Origin: Candidatus Omnitrophota bacterium
Lineage (GTDB): Bacteria; Omnitrophota; Gorgyraeia; Zapsychrales; Fredricksoniimonadaceae
DNA length: 55,446 nucleotides
Reading direction: 5' to 3'
NCBI GenBank assembly: GCA_013287965.1
Contig: JABDCU010000010.1
Coordinates: forward strand, 1 to 55,446
How positions within the stretch are numbered: position 1 is the first letter of the stretch; each line of letters starts with the position of its first letter. The position numbers and the translations under genes were made by a program. Below are positions 49,404 through 55,446 of this stretch, in pieces. Below the pieces are notes generated by a model. It did not search any database and was not told the origin of the DNA. It saw only the letters and a program-made list of their open reading frames with translations.

Positions 49404-50672
49404 TTAATGGGCTTTAAAGAGGTCCAGGGCGGGAAGGACGAGCAGCAAAAGCGTAAGGGCAATTAAAATGACAGTGGTGGACCATCCGACGGCGTTTTGG
49501 AATTTATTATTAACATGTTCTCCCATGATCTCGGGATTATTGACCATCAATTGCATCGAGATCAGGACCACCGGCAAGAGCATGGCATTGATGTCCTGGG
49601 TCCATAAGGTGATGGCGATCAAAGGCGCATTAGGTATCAAAATGATGACGCAGGCGATGATCATGATGGCCGCAAATAACGTGTAAAATTGGGGCGCCTC
49701 ATCAACACGCTTATCTATACCCGCGTTAAAACCAAAGGCCTCACAAATATAAAAAGAAGTGGCCAAGGGCAATATGGTCGCGGAAAAGATGGAGGCCACA
49801 AAAAGCCCAAAGGCAAAAACCCCGGAGGCAAAGGCCCCGGCAAAGGGCTTGAGCGCCAGGGCCGCGTCCTTGGCTTCATTGATCACCACATTATTCACAT
49901 GCAAGGTGGCGGCACAGGCGACCATGATAAACACGGCCACGGCCACCGTTGCCACACATCCGATGACCACATCCGCCAGGGCAAGTTTATAGTCCTCCAT
50001 GGTAGTACCCTTTTCAATGACCGCGGACTGCATATAAAACTGCATCCAGGGGGCAATGGTCGTACCGACGATGCCCAGCACCACGATCAAATAATCCCTG
50101 TCATACTGGATCTGCGGATGGATGAACGCGCGGGCCACCTGGTGCCAATCCGGTTTGGCAGCGATCGCGGAAACCACATAGGACAAAAGGCAGACGCTAA
50201 ACAACAGAAAGATCCGCTCGGAGATCTTATAATTGCCCTTGGTCACCAATATCCAAACAGCCCCCGCGGTCAGCGGCACGGAGATGTATTTGCTGATGCC
50301 AAAAATATTCATGCTGCCCGCTACCCCTGCAAATTCCGTGGCGGTGTTCCCGATGTCCGCTATAAGCAGGCCTAAAAATATCCAGAATGTGATCTTGACG
50401 CCGAAATTTTCCCGGATCAGGTCTGCCAGGCCCTTGCCGGTGCAAGCCCCCATCCTCATGTTCATTTCCTGCACCACCAACAAAGCAACGAATGACGGCA
50501 AAAGTGTCCAGATGATAGGATAACCGTAGGTGGCCGCAGCGACCGAATAGGTGGTGATGCCGCCTGCATCATTATCCACACTTCCGGTGATAATGCCGGG
50601 GCCCAACATCGCCAGGAAGACCAGGATATTCTTTAAAACACTGTTCTCTTTGATCTTCTGCCAAAGGCTCAT
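49404..50672 (-). CDS. NRAMP-related transporter with altered metal site (candidate Mg2+ transporter)
   Basis: The 422-residue inner-membrane protein has about eleven helices. The helix-1 metal motif DPGN is replaced by DNDA (Asp33, SVDNDAGG) and the helix-6 MPHN by APWM (TTIAPWMQFYMQ). Loss of the soft Met ligand is typical of NRAMP-related carriers that do not select for transition metals, such as Mg2+ transporters. The gene is coupled (4-base ATGA overlap) to an MgtE-N/CBS protein, which supports Mg2+. Substrate is inference. Confidence 0.8.
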   Translation of the reverse strand: MSLWQKIKENSVLKNILVFLAMLGPGIITGSVDNDAGGITTYSVAAATYGYPIIWTLLPSFVALLVVQEMNMRMGACTGKGLADLIRENFGVKITFWIFLGLLIADIGNTATEFAGVAGSMNIFGISKYISVPLTAGAVWILVTKGNYKISERIFLLFSVCLLSYVVSAIAAKPDWHQVARAFIHPQIQYDRDYLIVVLGIVGTTIAPWMQFYMQSAVIEKGTTMEDYKLALADVVIGCVATVAVAVFIMVACAATLHVNNVVINEAKDAALALKPFAGAFASGVFAFGLFVASIFSATILPLATSFYICEAFGFNAGIDKRVDEAPQFYTLFAAIMIIACVIILIPNAPLIAITLWTQDINAMLLPVVLISMQLMVNNPEIMGEHVNNKFQNAVGWSTTVILIALTLLLLVLPALDLFKAH

Positions 50673-51925
50673 AGCTTCTCTTTGTATTTATGCCACACCA
50701 GCGAGATCAGGACTTCCAAAACGTCGTCGATGGTGATGATGCCCTGCAAAATGTCCTGGGCGTTGAGCACGGGAATGGAAGAAGATTTGTGGCGTTCCAA
50801 AAGCAGGGCGACCTGTTCAACGCTGTCATCCGTATACACATGGACATTTTCCGGATAACAGGTGTCGAGCAAAAGCGTCCGGGGATCTTCATTGAAAAAA
50901 CGCCGCAGGGAAGTCGTGCCCAGGTATTTGTGGTTGTCATCAACGACATAAAGAAAAAAAATGGTCCCTGGGAAATTGATATTTTCTTTGATCTTATTAA
51001 ACGCGTCAGCCACCGTGGCGCCGGTTTTCATGTAAAGATATTCCGTTGTCATCAGCCCGCCGGCGGAATCTTTGGCAAAACTTAAAAGTTTACGGAGCTT
51101 TTTATTGGTTTCCGATCCCAGGAGCCCCATCAGGAAATGCGTCTTCTCGCGGGGCAATTTCATCAGCAAGTCAGTCGCCTCATCCGCCGGGATATTGGTG
51201 ATCAGATTGGCCACCTCATGCTCCGTTAGCTGGCCGATAAGCTCCTCTTTATAAGCCAAGGTCATGTCCGTAAAGACTTTATTCTGCAAAACAGCGTCCA
51301 TGGATTTAAACACCGATACCCGGGCAAAAATATCCAGGTCCTGGATAATGTCTGCCAAAGCTGCCGGAGGGATTTGGCCCAAGGCATTTTTGGAAACCTC
51401 CAGTTTGAGCAGGCTTTTCATGCGCCCTAATTTAGGTAAAATTTGGGTGGCTTTCCAATGGATCAATTCGTCATGGGTCCAGCGATCGGTCATGCCTCCC
51501 CATCCCAAGCGCCGAAAAATGGCCCGCAGCCCCACATCCACGTGGGCGGCATAAAGCTGGTTTTCCACGCGCAGCAATTGGATATCATTGACCCGCACGA
51601 CACGCTGGTCATCGATATCCACCACCTGCTGGTCAAAAATGTCGCGGCGCAGGCTAAAATCACATTTAGGGACCTCTTTGGAATATTTGATCTGCTCACG
51701 GGAGATCTTAAGACGGATCTCTTCTTCGATGTAAATAATATCTTCCCAGCTAATTTTTGTATATTCCCGGGGATATGACCCCCGCCGCAGGACCAACTCG
51801 TTAGCTTTGGGGTAATTATCCGAGTCAGGGTCCATGCCGATATCGTGCAAACGGCCGACCCATTGTCCTTTAGCGTCCAGGATGTCTAAACCAATGGCCT
51901 GTGAAAAATAGAGGAATAATTTCAT
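50669..51925 (-). CDS. MgtE-N and CBS-domain regulator without the MgtE channel domain
   Basis: From the ATG at 51925 the 418-residue protein starts with a PRC-barrel-like segment (MKLFLYFSQAIGLDILDAKG), then an MgtE-N superhelix with repeated PAALADIIQDLD, TEHEVANLITNIPADEATDLLMKLP-type motifs, and CBS domains (TTEYLYMKTGATVADAFN, SIPVLNAQDILQGIITIDDVLEVL). MgtE proteins normally continue into a five-helix channel; here that domain is absent and an NRAMP-related transporter gene follows instead. A longer in-frame start at 52009 would overlap nth and is rejected. It is likely the Mg2+ sensor of that transporter. Confidence 0.85.
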   Translation of the reverse strand: MKLFLYFSQAIGLDILDAKGQWVGRLHDIGMDPDSDNYPKANELVLRRGSYPREYTKISWEDIIYIEEEIRLKISREQIKYSKEVPKCDFSLRRDIFDQQVVDIDDQRVVRVNDIQLLRVENQLYAAHVDVGLRAIFRRLGWGGMTDRWTHDELIHWKATQILPKLGRMKSLLKLEVSKNALGQIPPAALADIIQDLDIFARVSVFKSMDAVLQNKVFTDMTLAYKEELIGQLTEHEVANLITNIPADEATDLLMKLPREKTHFLMGLLGSETNKKLRKLLSFAKDSAGGLMTTEYLYMKTGATVADAFNKIKENINFPGTIFFLYVVDDNHKYLGTTSLRRFFNEDPRTLLLDTCYPENVHVYTDDSVEQVALLLERHKSSSIPVLNAQDILQGIITIDDVLEVLISLVWHKYKEKL

Positions 51926-51927
51926 TG

Positions 51928-52596
51928 TTAGCGGCTGATGCCGACCTTGACACGTTGACAGATATTTTCCACCGGACAAGTTGTACAGAGCGGTGAAATG
52001 GGTTTGCAAACATTCTGCCCCCAGGTCACCAGCAGGGCATTATATTCGATCCAATATTGCCGGGGCAATTTTTTTCTTAAAGCAAACTCCGTCTCATCAG
52101 GGGTCCTGGTTTTGATATACCCCAGGCGATTGGAAATGCGATGCACATGGGTATCAACACATATCCCCTGCTTGCCGAAACCTTCGGTCAAGACCAAATT
52201 CGCGGTTTTACGCCCCACGCCTTTAAGCGTTAAAAGCGATTCCAGGTCATCCGGCACTTTTGCCCCGAAGCGATCGATCAAGTCCCCGCAAATATCATGG
52301 ATGCGCAGGGCCTTGGTTTTATAAAAGCCCACCGGGTAGATCAATTTTTGAATTTCACCGACGGGCATCTTGAGCATTCCCTGCATCGTGTCCGCACGGG
52401 CGAAAAGACGTTCGCAGGCCGGCAAGGTGGTTTCATCGCGGGTGCGCAGGCTGAGCAAACAGGAAATAAGCACCAGAAAAGGGCTTTTGAATTTCTTGCC
52501 GACCAGGGTCACCGAAGGATCGGGCAGATCGCGCATGGCGACCTTTAAAAGCCGGATCACCTGTGCGATCTGATCGTTATTTAAAAGACCTCTCAT
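51928..52596 (-). CDS. nth: Endonuclease III (Nth-type DNA glycosylase/AP lyase)
   Basis: Helix-hairpin-helix LTLKGVGRKTANLVL with the catalytic Lys, VDTHVHR with the catalytic Asp, and a C-terminal 4Fe-4S cluster C-x6-C-x2-C-x5-C (CKPISPLCTTCPVENIC). It is 222 residues. It removes oxidised pyrimidines. Its start overlaps the era stop by 4 bases (ATGA), so the pair is translationally coupled. Confidence 0.96.
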   Translation of the reverse strand: MRGLLNNDQIAQVIRLLKVAMRDLPDPSVTLVGKKFKSPFLVLISCLLSLRTRDETTLPACERLFARADTMQGMLKMPVGEIQKLIYPVGFYKTKALRIHDICGDLIDRFGAKVPDDLESLLTLKGVGRKTANLVLTEGFGKQGICVDTHVHRISNRLGYIKTRTPDETEFALRKKLPRQYWIEYNALLVTWGQNVCKPISPLCTTCPVENICQRVKVGISR

Positions 52597-53516
52597 AAAT
52601 CGTTAAAGACGAAGCCCATTTCCTCAAGGGTGGAATAGTCCTCACGCCAATTGGAGCTGGCCTTCACAAAAAGTTCAAGAAAGACCTTGCTGTCAACTAA
52701 CTCTTCCAGGTCTTTACGCGCCTCAGTGCCCACTTGCTTTAAAATGGCCCCTGCCTTGCCGATGACGATCTCTTTCTGGGATTCGCGCTCAACTAAAATG
52801 GCTGCCCGGATATGCAAGACCTTCCCCTTTTTAGGCTGTACTCCTTCGATGATCACGGCGATCGAATGCGGTATTTCTTCACGCATCAAACGGAATAATT
52901 TTTCCCGGATCAAGTCTGCCATGGCCATGCGCTTGGGAAAATCCGTGATCGCGTCCACCGGATACAAAAACGGGCCTTGGGGCATTTGTTCAAACAAAAG
53001 GTCAACCAGTTTTTTGACATTGGTGCCTCTGAGCGCCGAAATTGGAAAAAGGGTCAGGTCTGTCATCTCGGCCATCGGCACGCCGCGGGTGTCTTCCCAA
53101 AGCTTGATATACTCCGGGACAAATTTGCCCTTGGTGATATCCGTCTTGTTGAGGACCACGATAATGGGCTTGCCGCATTTATTCAGACGGCTGACCACAT
53201 GTTGTTCTTCCAGGCCGGTTTTCTCGCTGGCATCCACCATATGGATGACTGCATCGACGGAATCAATGCTTCCCAAAGAAGCGCGGTTCATGTATTTATC
53301 CAGCTTGTCACGGCCGGCGTGTATGCCCGGCGTGTCGATAAAGACGATCTGGCCTCGCTCGTCGGTATGAATACCCCTGATCTGGTGGCGTGTCGTTTGC
53401 GGCACGTCAGAAACAATGGAAACTTTCTCTCCTAAAATAGCATTAAGCAAGGTAGATTTGCCGACATTGGGCCTGCCTACAATGGCAACCATGCCGCTTT
53501 TTAACATTTTATCCAT
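52593..53516 (-). CDS. era: GTPase Era
   Basis: Ribosome assembly GTPase. It has G1 GRPNVGKSTLLNA, G2 VPQTTRHQIRG, G3 DTPGIHAG, G4 NKTD, and a C-terminal KH domain (IREKLFRLMREEIPHS, VIGKAGAILKQVGTEARKDLE) that binds 16S rRNA. It is 307 residues. Located one base downstream of the PQ-loop gene. Confidence 0.96.
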   Translation of the reverse strand: MDKMLKSGMVAIVGRPNVGKSTLLNAILGEKVSIVSDVPQTTRHQIRGIHTDERGQIVFIDTPGIHAGRDKLDKYMNRASLGSIDSVDAVIHMVDASEKTGLEEQHVVSRLNKCGKPIIVVLNKTDITKGKFVPEYIKLWEDTRGVPMAEMTDLTLFPISALRGTNVKKLVDLLFEQMPQGPFLYPVDAITDFPKRMAMADLIREKLFRLMREEIPHSIAVIIEGVQPKKGKVLHIRAAILVERESQKEIVIGKAGAILKQVGTEARKDLEELVDSKVFLELFVKASSNWREDYSTLEEMGFVFNDL

Positions 53517-53517
53517 A

Positions 53518-53766
53518 TTATTTCCTATACTTCAAGACCGCGACGAGTACTCCTGTAAATAAAACCAGGTTGATGATGTTAAACCACCGCCAGACTATAT
53601 CGTTGGAGATAAGGCCCGAGGGGAACATCAACAGCGAGCATATCCACACCCCCCACACCCAGCTCATTGATATGTCTGCCGATGAACGGCGTCGGACGAT
53701 CTGGATGATCATAGGGATGTTCCATAAGGGCAAGATCATTGCCGCCCATAAACCGATCATTTTCAC
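53518..53766 (-). CDS. Small PQ-loop/SemiSWEET-like membrane protein
   Basis: The 82-residue protein has three hydrophobic helices. The first carries a LPLWNIPMIIQIVRRRSSADIS motif, recalling PQ-loop/SemiSWEET half-transporters (P...Q...K..S). SemiSWEETs form dimers that pass sugars; the substrate is unknown. It lies between pfkB and era, 14 bases after pfkB. Confidence 0.6.
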   Translation of the reverse strand: MKMIGLWAAMILPLWNIPMIIQIVRRRSSADISMSWVWGVWICSLLMFPSGLISNDIVWRWFNIINLVLFTGVLVAVLKYRK

Positions 53767-53780
53767 GGAATGTCTCCTTT

Positions 53781-54686
53781 TTATGTCAAAGCAAAAAATT
53801 TAACCAATACCTTCATGCGCTCTTCGACCTCGCGCAGCGTTAATGAGGCTGTACGGGCCATGCCAAAACCCTGCACATTAAATGAAGCAACGGTCGTGGC
53901 ATATAGTAAGGCTTTGCGTAAGGTTTTATCGTCGAGTTTACCGGTCTTGCTTAAATACCCCATCAGTCCGCCGGCAAAGGTATCGCCAGCACCTGTGGGA
54001 TCAACGACTTTGTCAACCGGATAGGCGGGAAAAGAAAACATCACCTGGTCGCTGTAAAATAATACGCCGTGCTCGCCTTTTTTAATGACGATCATGCCGG
54101 GCCCCATCGCCCGAAGGCTTTTGGCGGCCATGATCAAATTATTTTCTCCGGTAAGCGCCCTGGCCTCGCCGTCATTGGCCACGAACAGATGCACCATCTT
54201 CATTAAGCGGCGTAATGATTTTTGTTTATGGGTGATCCATAGATTCATGCTGTCCAAACCGATCAGCCGGGGAGACTTTAAATGCTTAAAAAGCTGTATT
54301 TGCAGGTCCGGATCAAAATTAGCCAGGAAAATATTGGGCAAGTGCTTTTGATGCTCCTTTAAATCAGGCGTATAGGTCAGCAAAACCCCCAGTTCCGTTG
54401 CCAGGGTCAAGGCCGTATTCAAGTCTCCTTTTTTATATTCCCCCCTCCAGCGGAAAGTCTTGCCGCGGCTGACCTGAAGCGAGGAGCAATCAATGCCCTT
54501 GCGCTTTAAAAAATCCAAATGCTTAACAGGGAAATCTTTTCCGACGACCGCTGCCATATGCACGTCCGTAAAAAGCCGGGCGGACATCGCAAAATGCGCG
54601 GCAGAGCCGCCCAGCATGTCCTTTTTGGCCCCTGAAGGTGTTTTGACATGGTCCAACGCCACCGTACCTAAAACCACTAAACTCAT
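53781..54686 (-). CDS. PfkB-family sugar kinase
   Basis: From the ATG at 54686 (GGGAGG close upstream) the protein is 301 residues. Motifs: N-terminal GGSAAHFAMSARLFTDVHMAAVVG (glycine-rich), and the C-terminal DPTGAGDTFAGGLMGYL with the catalytic Asp. An earlier in-frame start at 54842 would translate the dispersed palindrome (LDSRFRGNDNG) and overlaps yjbQ, so it is rejected. Substrate (ribose, fructose, adenosine or sugar phosphate) is not determined. Confidence 0.88.
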   Translation of the reverse strand: MSLVVLGTVALDHVKTPSGAKKDMLGGSAAHFAMSARLFTDVHMAAVVGKDFPVKHLDFLKRKGIDCSSLQVSRGKTFRWRGEYKKGDLNTALTLATELGVLLTYTPDLKEHQKHLPNIFLANFDPDLQIQLFKHLKSPRLIGLDSMNLWITHKQKSLRRLMKMVHLFVANDGEARALTGENNLIMAAKSLRAMGPGMIVIKKGEHGVLFYSDQVMFSFPAYPVDKVVDPTGAGDTFAGGLMGYLSKTGKLDDKTLRKALLYATTVASFNVQGFGMARTASLTLREVEERMKVLVKFFALT

Positions 54687-54701
54687 ACGCCTCCCATTGT
54701 C

Positions 54702-54721
54702 ATTCCCGCGGAAGCGGGAAT
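54702..54721. repeat. Dispersed palindromic repeat, copy 3 (pfkB-yjbQ gap)
   Basis: attcccgcggaagcgggaat, perfect 8-bp stem with a 4-base loop, 15 bases before the pfkB start. Same element as in leuS. Confidence 0.8.
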
Positions 54722-54726
54722 CCAGT

Positions 54727-55146
54727 TCATTCTCCAATAATCTTGACCAACACTCTTTTGTCCCGCCGTCCGTCAAATTCACCGTAAAAAATTTGTTCCC
54801 AGGGGCCGAAATCCAGTTTTCCCCGGGTGACCGCGACGACAACCTCGCGGCCCATCACCTGGCGTTTTAAATGAGCGTCAGCGTTATCTTCACCTGTATC
54901 GTTATGCTTATACTGTGACACCGGCGCGTGCGGTGCTAATTTTTCCAACCAAGTTTCATAGTCATGCAAAAGTCCGCTTTCATCGTCGTTGATATAAACA
55001 CTGGCGGAAATATGCATGGCATTCACCAAACACAAACCCTCCTGAATGCCGCTTTTATCAATGGCCGCCTGCACCTGTTCTGTAATATTGATATATGCCC
55101 GACGCGTTTTGGTATGAAACAAAAGTTCTTGGCGATAGTGTTTCAT
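54727..55146 (-). CDS. YjbQ-family protein (secondary thiamine-phosphate synthase)
   Basis: UPF0047/YjbQ fold: residues around [38 protein letters not shown] and [22 protein letters not shown] are the conserved His/Asp/Glu and C-terminal motifs. The 139-residue length is usual. YjbQ can provide weak thiamine phosphate synthase activity in other bacteria; the physiological role is unsettled. Its start overlaps the TPR gene stop by 4 bases. Confidence 0.9.
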   Translation of the reverse strand: MKHYRQELLFHTKTRRAYINITEQVQAAIDKSGIQEGLCLVNAMHISASVYINDDESGLLHDYETWLEKLAPHAPVSQYKHNDTGEDNADAHLKRQVMGREVVVAVTRGKLDFGPWEQIFYGEFDGRRDKRVLVKIIGE

Positions 55147-55446
55147 GCGTGCTTGGTGGGCTTTTTCTTTTTTTCCAGCTGTTTGATATATTGCTGAAAA
55201 TGCTCGTCTTTGAGAAGATTATCCAGGTCCGTGTCGCCCTTTAGATGCTCAAAATCATCATAACCGAAATCAATGGCCTTGGTCAATGCTCCCAGGGCCG
55301 CGCGGGTCTGGTTAAGAAGAGCATACGAACAGGCCAGGTTATAGAACACGATCGCATCTTCAGGCCGCAGATGTGAAAGCTTTACATCCACATCCAGACC
55401 TTTTTGCCAAAGGCCTGCCCTGGTGTACAAGTCCCCGATGGCGCCC
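55143..55446 (-). CDS. TPR-repeat protein, N-terminus beyond the right edge
   Basis: The frame is open to the window end ([17 protein letters not shown] precedes). A TPR unit is visible: [31 protein letters not shown], in two parts, then a basic Lys-rich tail. Start lies outside the window. It overlaps yjbQ by 4 bases, so it begins the same operon. Role unknown. Confidence 0.75.
   Translation of the reverse strand, partial: GAIGDLYTRAGLWQKGLDVDVKLSHLRPEDAIVFYNLACSYALLNQTRAALGALTKAIDFGYDDFEHLKGDTDLDNLLKDEHFQQYIKQLEKKKKPTKHA

Noticed and set aside
51926-52009. Longer MgtE-N start at 52009
   Set aside because: It lies within nth, and the family-like sequence starts at 51925.
53781-54842. Longer PfkB start at 54842
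   Set aside because: The extension translates the dispersed palindrome and overlaps yjbQ; the ATG at 54686 has a ribosome site and fits the family.
1-55446. tRNA, rRNA, CRISPR array or transposase
   Set aside because: None found by eye: no cloverleaf-like stretch, no regularly spaced direct repeats, no transposase or integrase motifs.

Overview
The window most likely comes from a Candidatus Omnitrophota (OP3) bacterium. The gene set is Gram-negative: signal peptides, two predicted outer-membrane barrels, and LeuS, MnmE, MnmG, Era and bS21. The strongest clue is a giant exported protein whose N-terminal module and Gly-rich C-terminal module match, from memory, modules recurring in Omnitrophota proteins. 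That assignment is inference from family resemblance; no search was run.

Layout. (1) 1-9343, minus: one uninterrupted reading frame of at least 3,114 codons, cut by the left edge. It encodes a signal peptide, an Omnitrophota-type N-terminal module, a circularly permuted triosephosphate isomerase, a GAPDH, a degenerate class II aldolase-like segment, a DhnA-type class I fructose-bisphosphate aldolase and a complete enolase. This is the most unusual object in the window. (2) 9.4-15.9 kb, minus: a compact UvrD-type helicase, a small outer-membrane barrel, endonuclease Q, LeuS and an AdoMet-decarboxylase-like protein. (3) 16.1-18.7 kb, plus: thiSGHF for the thiazole half of thiamine. (4) 18.7-26.2 kb, minus: a secreted DUF6515-like protein, CysK, MnmG, an NRAMP Mn/Fe transporter, a LacI regulator and a coiled-coil protein. 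(5) 26.3-38.9 kb, minus: a carbohydrate island with a binding-module-like protein, a repeat protein, a secreted retaining glycoside hydrolase, an ABC sugar importer without its ATPase, a GPH sugar symporter, a GH94-like phosphorylase, a Bro-N protein and two PilZ proteins. (6) 39.1-40.0 kb, plus: a small membrane protein, probably on a leaderless transcript, and a CvpA-like protein. (7) 40.0-44.5 kb, minus: rpsU-purH-folC-mnmE. (8) 44.5-47.1 kb: a large outer-membrane barrel. (9) 47.1-49.4 kb: lysine 2,3-aminomutase coupled to an ATP-grasp ligase. (10) 49.4-55.4 kb, minus: a dense operon of TPR protein, YjbQ, PfkB kinase, PQ-loop protein, Era, Nth, a stand-alone MgtE-N/CBS regulator and an NRAMP-related transporter with a non-canonical metal site.

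How the genes fit together. Region 5 reads as uptake and phosphorolysis or hydrolysis of a beta-glucan-type oligosaccharide. The last two genes of region 10 look like a split Mg2+ transporter (channel plus sensor). Region 9 looks like a beta-lysine ligation pathway. Two related large palindromes follow stop codons at 19.5 and 27.0 kb. A short dispersed palindrome occurs three times, twice inside leuS. I saw no tRNA, rRNA, CRISPR array, integrase or transposase.
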